A DNA stretch of 64,000 bases from Symbiodinium natans (GCA_905221605.1 CAJNDS010002140.1:452001-516000); one strand, 5' to 3'; counted from the stretch's first letter, positions 42,470-54,561 are shown. The notes: generated by a model from the letters alone, not told the origin. Numbers and translations: made by a program.

Positions 42470-44850
42470 GGGTTTTGCCCGTGGCAAAGAGAAGATGGTA
42501 CTCGTCTTCGTCTTTCCTCTCTTTCTTGTCTTTCTTCTCTCTTGTTCGTTTGCCTTTGAAATAAAAAACCAAAGGAAGAACAATGAAAATGAAAGGAACT
42601 CGCTTTCTTTTCCGTTTGGGAACAATGGAAAGAACCGAGGAGATAGGGCAAGAGGAGGGATACGCTGAAGCATGGACAGGGGCCACGTTACTTTCCCCAA
42701 CCATTGAAAAAGCATAAGAAAAGAAAAGGGCCTCCATTTCCCTGTGTTTTTGTCTTTTCTTGTGTTTTTTTGTCGGTGAAGAGAAGGGAGAAGGGAGAAG
42801 GAGGAGGATAAATAGACAGGATTGATTCTTAACAGGAAGAGCAAAGACAAGAATAGAAGAGAGATTAATAAAGGAGAAGGAAAGACAAAACAAGGCACAG
42901 AGAAGATGGAACTTATCGATCCTCTCTCCCTTATCTCTCCCTTCCCTCTTCCTTGTCGAAATAAGGAAAACAAAAAGGAAGAAGTATGAACAAAGGAGAA
43001 GGGCAAGAAAAGGAACAGAAGAGATAGGCCGAAAAGTGGGATATGATGAAGTACGGCAAGGTCCACGTGCAAGGAGTCACCAGCTTTATCATTCAAGTTC
43101 CTTTCCTGCTTTTAATCAGTTAAAAGGTAATAGATGGAGAGAAGGGAAAAAGAAGTGAGAGAGGAGAGGTCACAAGGATGCCTTTTTTCTGGAAGCGTAC
43201 AGCAAGCGCCTGCTTCCATCGCGCGTAGAGTGAGATAGAGAGACTGAGAGACTGAAAGACTGAGAATGAGTGAGTGAGAGATAGAGGTAGGGACAGGGAA
43301 AGAAAAGAAAGAGCGAAAGAAAGATAGATAGCGACAGGGATAGAGACAGAGAGAGACATTGTTGTTTTTTGTTTCGGGGGCGTCCTTTTTTTCTGGCTTG
43401 AAGATGCAGAAAACGTTCCAAAGGGACACCCGTTCCATCGCCCATGGCCAAGAGAAGATGGTACTTGTCTTCATCTTTCCTCTCCTGTCTTTGTTCTCTC
43501 TTGTTCGTTTCCCTTTAAAATTAAAAGCCAAAGAAAGAACCATGAAAATGAAAGGAACTCGCTTTCTTTTTCCGTTTGGGAACAACGAAAAGAACCGAAG
43601 AGATACGGCGAGAGGAGGGATATGCTGAAGCATGGAGGAGGGCCACGGGCAAGCAGCCAACCCCGCTCACTTTCCCCAACCATTGAAAAAGTATGAGAAT
43701 GGAAAAAGGGCCTCCGTCCCCCTCTTACTTTAATTTCTATTGTGTTTTTGCTGTTGAAGAGAAGGGAGAGAGAAGGAGGAAGAGCAAAGACAAGAATAGA
43801 AGAGAGATTAATAAAGGAGAAGGAAAGACAAAACAAGGCACAGAGAAGATGGAACTTATCGATCCTCTCTCCCTTATCTCTCCCTTCCCTCTTCCTTGTC
43901 GAAATAAGGAAAACAAAAAGGAAGAAGTATGAACAAAGGAGAAGGGTAAGGAAAGGAACAGAAGAGATAGGCCGAGAAGTGGGATATGATGAAGTACGGC
44001 AAGGTCCACGTGCAAGGAGTCACCAGCTTTATCATTCAAGTTCCTTTCCTGCTTTTAATCAGTTAAAAGGTAATAGATGGAGAGAAGGGAAAAAGAAGTG
44101 AGAGAGGAGAGATCACAAGGATGCCTTTTTTCTGGAAGCGTACTGCAAGGAATAGAAGAAACAGGAAGCAAGGAGAGGGACGGACTAAACAAGGCGCAAA
44201 GAAGGTGGCATTCCTCTAGACCCATCATCTCTCCCCTGTCCCTTTGAATGAGAAGGTGCGTCCTTTTTTCTCGCTTGAAGATGCAAAAAACGATCCAAAG
44301 GGACACCCGTTCCTTACCCATGGCAAAGAGAAGATGGTACTTGTCTTCATCTTTCCTCTCTTGTCTTTGTTCTCTCTTGTTCGTTTCCCTTCAAAATAAA
44401 AAGCCAAAGCTAGAACAATGAAAATGAAAGGAACTCGTTTTCTGTTTCCGTTTGGGAACAATGAAAAGAACCGAAGAGATAGGGCGAGAGGAGGGATATG
44501 CTGAAGCATGGAGAGGTGCCACGGGCAAGCAGCCAACCCAGCCACTTTCCCCAACCATTGAAAAAGTATGAGAATGGAAAAGGGCCTCCATATGCCCCTC
44601 TTATTTTCTTTTCTTGTGTTTTTTCCGTCAAACAAAAAGGAGGAGGAGAGATAGACAGGATTGCATTTTTAACAGGAAGAGCAAAGACAATAATAGAAGA
44701 GAGATTAATAAAGGAGGAAAGACAAAACAAGGCACAGAGAAGATGGGACTCTTCTTTATCGATCCTCTTTCCCTTATCTCTCCCTTCCCTTTTTCCTTTC
44801 GAAATAAGGACAACAAAAAGGATGAATTGTGAAAACAGGAGAAGGGTAAG
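42470..44850. repeat. Three tandem copies of a ~0.9 kb unit
   Basis: The word AAGAGAAGATGGTACT occurs at about 42484, 43450 and 44327, and AGAAGATGGAACTTATCGAT (third copy altered) at about 42902, 43846 and 44740. Parts of copies 1 and 2 (42840-43190 and 43785-44135) are almost identical. Strong purine/pyrimidine strand bias. ORFs of up to 211 codons here recur with the repeat and lack motifs. Confidence 0.85.
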
Positions 44851-44852
44851 GT

Positions 44853-44970
44853 TGGTACTGTTGAACCGCCTTGTTTTAGAGGAAACAGGGCGGCTCAACA
44901 GTACCAAACTTTCAGAGACATTCTCTAAGAACATTTGGTACTGGTGAACCGCCTTGTTTTAAAGGAAAAA
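44853..44970. repeat. Hairpin GGTACTGTTGAACCGCC with a third arm
   Basis: GGTACTGTTGAACCGCCTTG is followed by its inverse CAGGGCGGCTCAACAGTACC (44853-44906), and a third direct copy with one change starts at 44936. Confidence 0.9.
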
Positions 44971-44980
44971 GGGCATAATT

Positions 44981-45187
44981 TAATTCGTAGTAATCTCCAG
45001 ATTTACCCCTAATTGAATTGGTTTAAACAATTTAACTAATTTAATTTATTTAAAGAATTTACTCCCACAGAACTAAATTATTTACATTGTTTTTCACGTA
45101 TTCGGATTAAATTAATTTAGATAATGTAATTCTGTGGAATTAAATTATTTAAATACATTAAATTGTAGTAGAGGTAAATCTAGAGAC
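44981..45187. repeat. AT-rich imperfect palindrome
   Basis: AATCTCCAGATTTACCCCTA on the left is inverted at TAGAGGTAAATCTAGAGA on the right. Between them are many AATTTAATTTAAT words. Its right arm abuts the 87-bp satellite. Confidence 0.75.
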
Positions 45188-48025
45188 CTGCAAATGCCAC
45201 ACAAAACGGAAGAGGGTAGGAACAACTTTGCGGGTCGACATTTGCCGGGATCCCCTTGGCGCCCTGCGAAAGTCCTGCAAATACCACACAAAACGGAAGA
45301 GGGTAGGTGCAACCTTTACAGGTCGAAATTTGCCGGGATCCCTTTGGCGCCCTGCCAAAGTCCTGCAAATACCACACAAAACGGAAGAGGGTAGGAACAA
45401 CTTTGCGGGTTGAGATTTGCCGGGATCCCCTTGGCGCCCTGCGAAAGTCCTGCAAATACCACACAAAAAGGAAGAGGGCAGGAACAACCTTTACAGGTCG
45501 AAATTTGCCGGGATCCCCTTGGCGCCCTGCGAAAGTCCTGCAAATACCACACAAAACGGAAGAGGGTAGGAACAACTTTGCGGGTCGAAATTTGCGGGAT
45601 CCCCTTGGCGCCCTGTCAAAGTCCTGCAAATACCACGCAAAACGGAAGAGGGTAGGAACAACCTTTACGGGTCGAAATTTGCCGGGATCCCCTTGGCGCC
45701 CTGCCAAAGTCCTGCAAATACTACACAAAAAGGAAGAGGCTAGGAACCACCTTTACAGGTCGAAATTTGCCAGGATCCCCTTGGCGCCATGTCAAAAGTC
45801 CTGCAAATACCACACAATACGGAAGAGGGTAGGAACAACTTTGCGGGTCGAAATTTGCCGGGAGCCCCTTGGCGCCCTGCGAAAGTCCTGCAAATAACAC
45901 ACAAAACGGAAGAGGGTAAGAACAACTTTGCATGTCGAAATTTGCCGGGGTTCCCTTGGCGCCCTGCCAAAGTCCTGCAAATACCACACAAAACGGAAGA
46001 GGGTAGGAACAACTTTGCAGGTCGAAATTTGCCGGGATCCCCTTGGCGCCCTGCCAAAGTCCTGCAAATACCACATAAAAACGGAAGAGGGTAGGAACAA
46101 CTTTGCGGGTTGAAATTTGCCGGGATCCCCTTGGCGCCCTGCGAAACTCCTGCAAATACCACACAAAACGACAGAGGGTAGGAACAACTTTGCATGTCGA
46201 AATTTGCCGGGATCCCCTTGGCGCCCTGCCAAAGTCCTGCAAATACCACACAAGAAGGAAGAGGGCAGGAACAACCTTCACAGGTCGAAATTTGCCGGGA
46301 TCCCTTTGGCGCCCTGCGAAAGTCCTGCAAATACCACACAAAACGGAAGAGGGTAGGAACAACTTTGCGGGTTGAAATTTGCCGGGATCCCCTTGGCGCC
46401 CTGCGAAACTCCTGCAAATACCACACAAAACGACAGAGGGTAGGAACAACTTTGCATGTCGAAATTTGCCGGGATCCCCTTGGCGCCCTGCCAAAGTCCT
46501 GCAAATACCACACAAGAAGGAAGAGGGCAGGAACAACCTTCACAGGTCGAAATTTGCCGGGATCCCCTTGGCGCCCTGCGAAAGTCCTGCAAATACCACA
46601 CAAAACGGAAGAGGGTAGGAACAACTTTGCGGGTTGAAATTTGCCAGGATCCCCTTGGCGCCCTGTCAAAGTCCTGCAAATACCACACAATACGGAAGAG
46701 GGTAGGAACAACTTTGCCGGTCGAAATTAGCCGGGATCCCCTTGGCGCCCTGCGAAAGTCCTGCAAATACCACGCAAAACGACAGAGGGTAGGAACAACT
46801 TTGCATGTCGAAATTTGCCGGGATCCCCTTGGCGCCCTGCCAAAGTCCTGCAAATACCACACAAAACGGAAGAGGGTAGGAACAACTTTGCGGGTTGAGA
46901 TTTGCCGGGAGCCCCTTGGCGCCCTGCCAAAGTCCTGCAAATACCACACAAAACGGAAGAGGGTAGGAACAACCTTTACAGGTCGAAATTTGCCGGGATC
47001 CCTTTGGCGCCCTGCCAAAGTCCTGCAAATACTACACAAAAAGGAAGAGGCTAGGAACCACCTTTACAGGTCGAAATTTGCCAGGATCCCCTTGGCGCCA
47101 TGTCAAAAGTCCTGCAAATACCACACAATACGGAAGAGGGTAGGAACAACTTTGCGGGTTGAGATTTGCCGGGAGCCCCTTGGCGCCCTGCCAAAGTCTC
47201 GCAAATACCACACAAAACGGAAGAGGGTAGGAACAACTTTGCATGTCGAAATTTGCCGGGATCCCCTTGGCGCCCTGCCAAAGTCCTCCAAATAACACAC
47301 AAAACGGATGAGGGTAGGAACAACTTTGCAGGTCGAAATTTGCCGGGATCCCCTTGGCGCCCTGCCAAAGTCCTGCAAATACCACATAAAAACGGAAGAC
47401 GGTAGGAACAACTTTGCGGGTTGAAATTTGCCGGGATCCCCTTGGCGCCCTGCGAAACTCCTGCAAATACCACACAAAACGACAGAGGGTAGGAACAACT
47501 TTGCATGTCGAAATTTGCCGGGATCCCCTTGGCGCCCTGCCAAAGTCCTGCAAATACCACACAAAACGGAAGAGGGTAGGGACAACTTTTACAGGTCGAA
47601 ATTTGACGGGGTCCCCTTGGCGCCCTTCCAAAGTCCTCCAAATACCACACAAAACGGAAGAGGGTAGGAACAACTTTGCGGTCGAAATTTGCCGGGATCC
47701 CCTTGGCGCCCTGCAAAAAGTCCTGTAAATACCACACAAAACGGAAGAGGGTAGGAACAACTTTGCAGGTCGAAATTTGCCGGGATCCCCTTGGCGCCCT
47801 GCCAAAGTCCTGCGAATACCACACAAAACGGAAGAGGGTAGGAACAACTTTGCGGGTCGAAATTTGCCGGGATCCCCTTGGCGCCCTGCAAAAAGTCCTG
47901 TAAATACCACATACCACACAAAACGGAAGAGGGTAGGAACAACTTTGCGGGTTGAGATTTGCCGGGAGCCCCTTGGCGCCCTGCCAAAGTCTTGAAATGC
48001 CACACAAAACGGAAGAGGGTAGGAG
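45187..48025. repeat. 87-bp satellite, about 33 units
   Basis: Unit parts: TTTGCCGGGATCCCCTTGGC, GCCCTGCGAAAGTCCTGCAA, ATACCACACAAAACGGAAGA, GGGTAGGAACAACTTTGCGG, GTCGAAA. 87 is divisible by three, so long ORFs (up to 325 codons) stay open on both strands; they are not genes. A higher-order period of about 262 bp (three units plus one base) is visible at 46103-46640. The GGGATCC site and GGCGCC palindrome are conserved. Confidence 0.97.
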
Positions 48026-48034
48026 CATTGTAAA

Positions 48035-48475
48035 GTCCCTCTTAGGGTTTAGGGTTCAGGGTTTAGGGTTTAGGGTTTATGGTTCAGACCCTAAATCCGA
48101 ACCTCTACGCGTCCTCAAAGCCCGACTCCTCAAGTCAAAGCTAAGCCATTTAAACCGCTAAATCCGGAGACGCTTAAATACCCCCCAAACCGACCCCAAA
48201 CCCTAAACCCCAAATCCTAAATCCCTAAACCCCAAACCCTCTAAACCCCAAACCCTAAACCCAAACCCCAAACCCTAAACTCTTAAACCGCAAACCCCTT
48301 AACCCTCAGCCAAACCCACAAACCCTCAACCCTGAGCTACCCTAAACCCCAAATCCTAAACCCCTAAACCCCCAAACCCCCAAACCCTAACCCTAAACCC
48401 CAAACCCTACCCCTAAGCCCCAAACCCTCAACCCTAAACCCAAAACCCCAAACCCTAAACCCTAGACTAGGTAAG
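48035..48475. repeat. Degenerate telomere-like tract inside the satellite province
   Basis: TTTAGGG units (48035-48085) then about 300 bp of degenerate CCCTAAA/CCCCAAA, between the 87-bp and second 55-bp satellite blocks. Confidence 0.85.
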
Positions 48476-48585
48476 GAACAAGGGGTAAGGATTAAGGAAT
48501 AGGGAATAGAGAATAGGGAATAGAGAATAAGGAATAAGGAATAAGGAATATTGAATAAGGAATAAGGAATAAGGAATACAGACCA
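48476..48585. repeat. AAGGAAT / GGAATA microsatellite
   Basis: About 14 units of a 7-bp AATAAGG/AATAGGG repeat. It could be read as a permuted relative of a 7-bp telomere unit, but the sequence is different. Confidence 0.9.
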
Positions 48586-48635
48586 AGATCCTCACCAAGG
48601 CCACGGGTCAAATAATACATAAAGGGTTCTCTTAC

Positions 48636-50045
48636 AAGCAGTGTACCCCTTAAGTTTTGGAAAACAAAGCTCCCAAACTGACAAATCGCAAGCAGTGTCC
48701 CCCGCAAATTTTCGAAAAACTGAGCTCCCAGAATGACAAATCGCAAGCAGTGTCCCCCTCTAAGTTTTTGGAAAACCGAGCTCCCAAAATGACAAATCGC
48801 AAGCAGTGTCCCCCTTAAGTTTTTGAAAAACTGAGCTCCCAAAATCACAAATCGCAAGCAGTGTGCCCCCTTAAGTTGTTGGAAAACTGCGCTCCCAAAA
48901 TGACATATCGCAAGCATTGTTACCCCTGAAGTTTTGGAAAACAGGGCTTCCAAAATGACAAATCGCAAGCAGAGTCCCCTTTAAGTGTTTGGAAAGCTGA
49001 GCTCCCAAGATGAGAAGTCGCACGCATTGTCCCCCTTAAGCTTTTGGAAAACTAAGCTCCCAAAATGACAAATCGCAAGCAGTGTCCCCCGTAAGTTTTT
49101 TTGGAAAACTGCGCTTCCAAAATGACAAATCGCAAGCAGTGTCCCCCTTAAGCTTTTGGAAAACTAAGCTCCCAAAATGACAAATCGCAAGCAGTGTCCC
49201 CCTTAAGTTTTTTGGAAAACTGCGCTCCCGAAATGACAAATCGCAAGCAGTGTCCCCCATAAGCTTTTGGAAAACTGAGCTCCCAAAATGACAAATCGCA
49301 AGCAGTGTCCCCCGTAAGTTTTTTGGAAAACTGCGCTCCCAAAATGTCAAATCGCAAGCAGTGTCCCCCTTAAGTTTTTTGGAAAACTGCGCTCCCGAAA
49401 TGACAAATCGCAAGCAGTGTCCCCCATAAGCTTTTGGAAAACTGAGCTCCCAAAATGACAAATCGCAAGCAGTGTCCCCCGTAAGTTTTTTGGAAAACTG
49501 CGCTCCCAAAATGACATATCGCAAGCAGTGTCCCCCTTAAGCTTTTGGAAAACTCAGCTCCAAAAATGACAAATCGCAAGCAGTGTCCCCCGTAAGTTTT
49601 TTTGGAAAACTGCGCTTCCAAAATGACAAATCGCAAGCAGTGTCCCCCTTAAGCTTTTGGAAAACTAAGCTCCCAAAATGACAAATCGCAAGCAGTGTCC
49701 CCCTTAAGTTTTTTGGAAAACTGCGCTCCCGAAATGACAAATCGCAAGCAGTGTCCCCCATAAGCTTTTGGAAAACTGAGCTCCCAAAATGACAAATCGC
49801 AAGCAGTGTCCCCCGTAAGTTTTTTGGAAAACTGCGCTCCCAAAATGACAAATCGCAAGCAGTGTCCCCCTTAAGTTTTTTGGAAAACTGCGCTCCCGAA
49901 ATGACAATCGCAAGCAGTGTCCCCCTTAAGCTTTTGGAAAACTGAGCTCCCAAAATGACAAATCGCAAGCAGTGTCCCCCTTCAGTTTTTGGAAAACTGA
50001 GCTCCCAAAATGACAAGTCGCAAGCAGTGTCCCCCTGTAAGTTTT
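48636..50045. repeat. 55-bp satellite, block 2
   Basis: About 26 units of the block 1 repeat, with a higher-order duplication of about 505 bp (for example 49082-49500 and 49587-50005). A ~125-bp run of variant units at 48914-49040 is almost identical to 41541-41667 in block 1. Confidence 0.95.
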
Positions 50046-50074
50046 TGGAAAACCGATTCAGGGAGGACTGCTCA

Positions 50075-52495
50075 GCTAGGGGTTAGATAGTTTAGATAGT
50101 TTAGATAGTTCAGGGGCTTCCTGAACTATCTAAACTATCTAAACTATCTAACCTCTGGCTGGGGACGACCCAGAGGGAATTGAAACTTTCTAAACTTTCT
50201 AAACTATCTAAACTATCTAAACTATCTAACCTCCTTTTTGCTCAAAATCGAGGTTAGATAGTTTAGATAGTTTTTGGGGCTCGTCTAAACTATCTAAACT
50301 ATCTAAACTATCTAAACTATCTAACATCCTTTTCTCCCAAAATCGAGGTTAGATAGTTTAGATAGTTTAGATAGTTTAGATAGTTTAGATAGTTTAGATA
50401 GTTTAGATAGTTTAGATAGTTTAGATAGTTTAGATAGTTTAAAAAGTTTCAAACCTCCTGGGGGCCTCCCCGGAAAGAGGTTAGATAGTTTAGATAGTTT
50501 AGATAGTTCAGGGGCTTCCTGAACTATCTAAACTATCTAAACTATCTAACCTCTGGCTGGGGACGACCCAGAGGGAATTGAAACTTTCTAAACTATCTAA
50601 ACTATCTAAACTATCTAAACTATCTAAACTATCTAACCTCCTTTTTTCTCAAAATCGAGGTTAGATAGTTTAGATAGTTTAGGGGCTCGTCTAAACTATC
50701 TAAACTATTTAAACTATCTAAACTATCTAACCTCCTTTTCTCCCAAAATCGAGGTTTGATAGTTTAGATAGTTTAGATAGTTTAGAAAGTTTCAAACCTC
50801 CTGGGGGCCTCCCCGGAAAGAGGTTAGATAGTTTAGATAGTTTAGATAGTTCAGGGGCTTTCTGAACTATCTAAACTATCTAAACTATCTAACCTCTGGC
50901 TGGGGACGACCCAGAGGGAAGTGAAGCTTTCTAAACTATCTAAACTATCTAAACTATCTAACCTCCTTTTTTCCCAAAATCGAGGTTAGATAGTTTAGAT
51001 AGTTTAGGGGCTCGTCTAAACTATCTAAACTATCTAAACTATCTAACCTCCTTTTCTCCCAAAATCGAGGTTAGATAGTTTAGATAGTTTAGATAGTTTA
51101 AATTTTTTTTGATTGTTTCAAACCTCCTGGGGGCCTCCCCGGAAAGAGGTTAGATAGTTTAGATAGTTTAGATAGTTCAGGGGCTTCCTGAACTATCTAA
51201 ACTATCTAAACTATCTAACCTCTGGCTGGGGACGACCCAGAGGGAATTGAAACTTTCTAAACTATCTAAACTATCTAAACTATCTAAACTATCTAAACTA
51301 TCTAACCTCCTTTTTTTCACAAGATCGAGGTTAGATAGTTTAGATAGTTTAGGGGCTCGTCTAAACTTCTAAACTATCTAAACTATCTAACCTCCTTTTT
51401 GCCCAAAATCGAGGTTAGATAGTTTAGATAGTTTAGATAGTTTAGATAGTTTAGAAAGTTTCAAACCTCCTGGCTGCCTCCCCGGAAAGAGGTTAGATAG
51501 TTTAGATAGTTTAGATAGTTCAGGGGCTTCCTGAACTATCTAAACTATCTAAACTATCTAACCTCTGGCTGGGGACGACCCAGAGGGCATTGAAACTTTC
51601 TAAACTATCTAAACTATCTAAACTATCTAACCTCCTTTTTTTCCCAAAATCGAGGTTAGATAGTTTAGATAGTTTAGGGGCTCGTCTAAACTATCTAAAC
51701 TATCTAACCTCGATTTTGGAGAAAAGGAGGTTAGATAGTTTTGATAGTTTAGATAGTTTAGATAGTTTCAAACCTGCTGGGGGCCTCCCCGGAAAGAGGT
51801 TAGATAGTTTAGATAGTTTAGATAGTTCAGGGGCTTCCTGAACTATCTAAACTATCTAAACTATCTAACCTCTGGCTGGGGACGACCCAGAGGGAATTGA
51901 AACTTTCTAAACTATCTAAACTATCTAAACTATCTAACCTCCTTTTTTCCCAAAATCGAGGTTAGATAGTTTAGATAGTTTAGGGGCTCGTCTAAACTAT
52001 CTAAACTATCTAAACTATCTAAACTATCTAAACTATCTAAACTATCTAACCTCCTTTTTTCCCAAAATCGAGGTTAGATAGTTTAGATAGTTTAGATAGT
52101 TTAGATAGTTTAGATAGTTTAGAAAGTTTCAAACCTCCTGGGGGCCTCCCCGGAAAGAGGTTAGATAGTTTAGATAGTTTAGATAGTTCAGGGGCTTCCT
52201 GAATTATCTAAACTATCTAAACTATCTAACCTCTGGCTGAGGACGACCCAGAGGGAATTGAAACTTTCTAAACTATCTAAACTATCTAAACTATCTAAAC
52301 TATCTAACCTCCCTTTTTTCCCAAAATCGAGGTTAGATAGTTTAGATAGTTTAGGGGCTCGTCTAAACTATCTAAACTATCTAAACTATCTAACCTCCTT
52401 TTCTCCCAAAATCGAGGCTAGATAGTTTAGATAGTTTAGATAGTTCAGGGGCTTCCTGAACTATCTAAACTATCTAAACTATTTAACCTCCTTCT
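50075..52495. repeat. Palindromic TTTAGATAG / CTATCTAAA array
   Basis: A 9-bp unit occurs in alternating direct and inverted runs. It is built into six or seven higher-order units of 306-361 bp, each starting near GGAAAGAGGTTAGATAG (50475, 50816, 51143, 51486, 51792, 52153). Each has a perfect palindrome with arms of about 36 bp from GAGGTTAG to CTAACCTC around a 5-nt centre GGCTT, plus spacers CTGGCTGGGGACGACCCAGA and CCCAAAATCGAGG. Confidence 0.97.
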
Positions 52496-52833
52496 CCAAG
52501 AAAGGAAAGTAATCACATAGTACCTAAAGGTCCCTCTTACATATATATATATATATATATGTATATGTGTGTGTGTGTGTATATGTCTATATAGTAGTAT
52601 CATTATTGGGCACAGGGTCCTAGGTTGAGCTTGAGAGGAGTGGAACTTCACTGGATGGAGCTCGCTCGTCAGACTCGCCCGTCATGAGGCCGGGATTTCA
52701 GTGTCTTGGACGAACTATGCACCGGGGTTCGGGTTTGGGGTTAGGGTGTAGGGTTTACAGGTTTGGGGTTTGGGGTTTGGGGTTTAGGTTACCGATGCAC
52801 TGTACTTGTCATCCGGCATGTGGCTTCACTTAG

Positions 52834-52959
52834 GCAATGACGGCCTGTGCGATGGGCAACTTCCAGTGCGACGTGACCTATTGCCAGCTGAACTACTGCC
52901 ACAATGACCGCTTCCGAGCAAAGTTCGGAAATTTCTCATGGGCATACCCTGACGTTTGA
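52834..52959 (+). CDS. Cysteine-rich C-terminal exon
   Basis: After the acceptor CTTCACTTAG the frame reads ACAMGNFQCDVTYCQLNYC and RAKFGNFSWAYPDV then stop TGA (52957-52959). Four or five cysteines in 20 residues suggest a disulphide-rich extracytoplasmic domain. It starts in phase 0 and may be the end of the gene whose last seen exon stops at 37943. The GTTTGA at 52954 could also be a donor. Confidence 0.55.
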   Translation, partial: AMTACAMGNFQCDVTYCQLNYCHNDRFRAKFGNFSWAYPDV

Positions 52960-53189
52960 CCTGCTGTCTTGTGGGCAGTGAAAAGGGCTTCCATGACATG
53001 CAGGGCACGGGAAGGCGCCGGAGGGCATGGTACAATGATACGAAGATATGTTAATTCAATAGAACTTTCATATCAAAGCTTTTAAGGGTCTTTATTATGT
53101 GCTGCAACATGAACAGTTGCTCGAAAATGCGCGAGGTGCATCGAATTGAAGTGGTCGGCTTTGTTGGCTCAACGAGGTGCTTTTGTGAA

Positions 53190-53265
53190 GGCTCGGGGGG
53201 GGTTTGGGTGGGGGGGCAGGGGGGGGTGGGGGGGCAGGGGGGGGTGGGGGGGCGGGGGGCGGTTT
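53190..53265. repeat. G-rich minisatellite GGGGGGTGGGGGGGCAG
   Basis: Four tandem G-rich units of about 17-18 bp, quadruplex-prone. Confidence 0.9.
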
Positions 53266-53719
53266 CAGGCTGCTTAGCTCCTCAAACGCTGGACATGTTG
53301 TGTTGTGGCGAGGATCTTAAGTAGGAAGACCCTCAGGAATGTTCAAAGGGCCGACCTAATTAGCGAAGTGGTGTGCTCTGCACAAGTGCCATGGCGGCCG
53401 GCCACGCGGCCGTCAGAGTTTTGGCCGGAGCCCCGGCCAATTGGGCTAGTACAAGTATGTAAAAAGCAATAGCAGTAGAATATTCTGATAATATGGTAGT
53501 ATGACAATTTCAGAGTGTAAAACTATAATGCTGGAATACTGCAAGAATCTAGCAACGTAATAGTAACTACTAATATAGTAATATATCAATATATTGATGT
53601 ATGAGTCCGTTTAACATTTTAATCATATACTAGTGCTTTCGTATGAGAGTATAAGAACTCGGAACTCCATATCACAATTAAGAACATATTCATCATATAG
53701 TCATATGTTCGGAAACATC

Positions 53720-53901
53720 ACATAACATGATGATGATAATAATACCAATAACAATAATAGCAACAATAATAGTACTAGTAATAATATCGTAGTAATCGTA
53801 GTAATAGTCATAATAGTAGTAATGGTCATAATAAAAAGATGTTAGTTTTAGAACAACAACAGTAATAATAATAACCATAATCATAATCGTCATAATACGA
53901 A

Positions 53902-53958
<57 letters not shown>

Positions 53959-53960
53959 GA
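53720..53960. repeat. AT-rich tract ending in (TAG)n
   Basis: ATA/AAT-rich sequence leading into about 20 perfect TAG units (53899-53958). Confidence 0.95.
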
Positions 53961-53998
53961 GTGGTACTAACAATGTGTCATCCATCTCTCACAAACAG

Positions 53999-54312
53999 CC
54001 GGGAGAGCATTGCGGGAGCAGCTTCCATCAAACCCTGGGTTTGGGGTCTGGGGTTTGGGGTTTGGGGTTTAGGGTTTGGGGTTTAGGGTTTTGGTTTAGG
54101 GTTTGGGGTTTGGGGTTTAGGGTTTAGGGTTTAGGATCTAGGGTTTAGGATTTAGGGTTTAGGGTTTAGTAGGCTTAATATCCCGGACGGCTTTTGTGCA
54201 GCAACTCGGCTTTCTAAGGAGGGTGGACTGGAGGCCAGCCGGGTGTGTCGGACACTTGCACAAGAAGAGCTGCAGCTGTGGTCATGACTCGGCGTGTCGT
54301 TGCTCTTCCTGA
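53999..54312 (+). CDS. Two exons of a cysteine-rich C-terminus
   Basis: Exon 53999-54038 (RESIAGAASIKPW, donor GTTTGGGG) and exon 54202-54312 (QLGFLRRVDWRPAG, then KKSCSCGHDSACRC and stop TGA 54310-54312) are both phase 0 at the join. The intron is almost wholly degenerate TTTAGGG/TTTGGGG. No family recognised; the dense cysteines resemble those of 52834-52959. Confidence 0.5.
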
Positions 54313-54561
54313 AAGCAGGCGCCAGGTGTTCTCGAAAATTCTTCTTCTTATTATTACTACTATTATTATTATTACGACGATTATCATTATTGTTACCATT
54401 GTCACTGTTATTGTTATTCTTGTACACTCCTGTACACTTGTAGCCTGGAATTGCCTTCTCTCCACTGTGGGTGGTCGAAGACAACTGTGGCCCGAGCAGC
54501 GAGTTCTTTCAGCACACGGAACCTACCCTTGTGTAGGTTCTGACAAGCAAGTGCTCCAGTA

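Noticed and set aside
42450..44947. Several Ser/Phe/Leu-rich ORFs of 100-210 codons
   Set aside because: They recur with the 0.9-kb tandem unit and come from polypyrimidine strand bias.
45187..48028. Long ORFs (up to 325 codons) on both strands
   Set aside because: They follow the 87-bp satellite, whose length is a multiple of three; no codon or domain signal.
41440..50045. CRISPR-like regular repeats
   Set aside because: The units are head-to-tail satellites with no unique spacers, in a eukaryotic genome.
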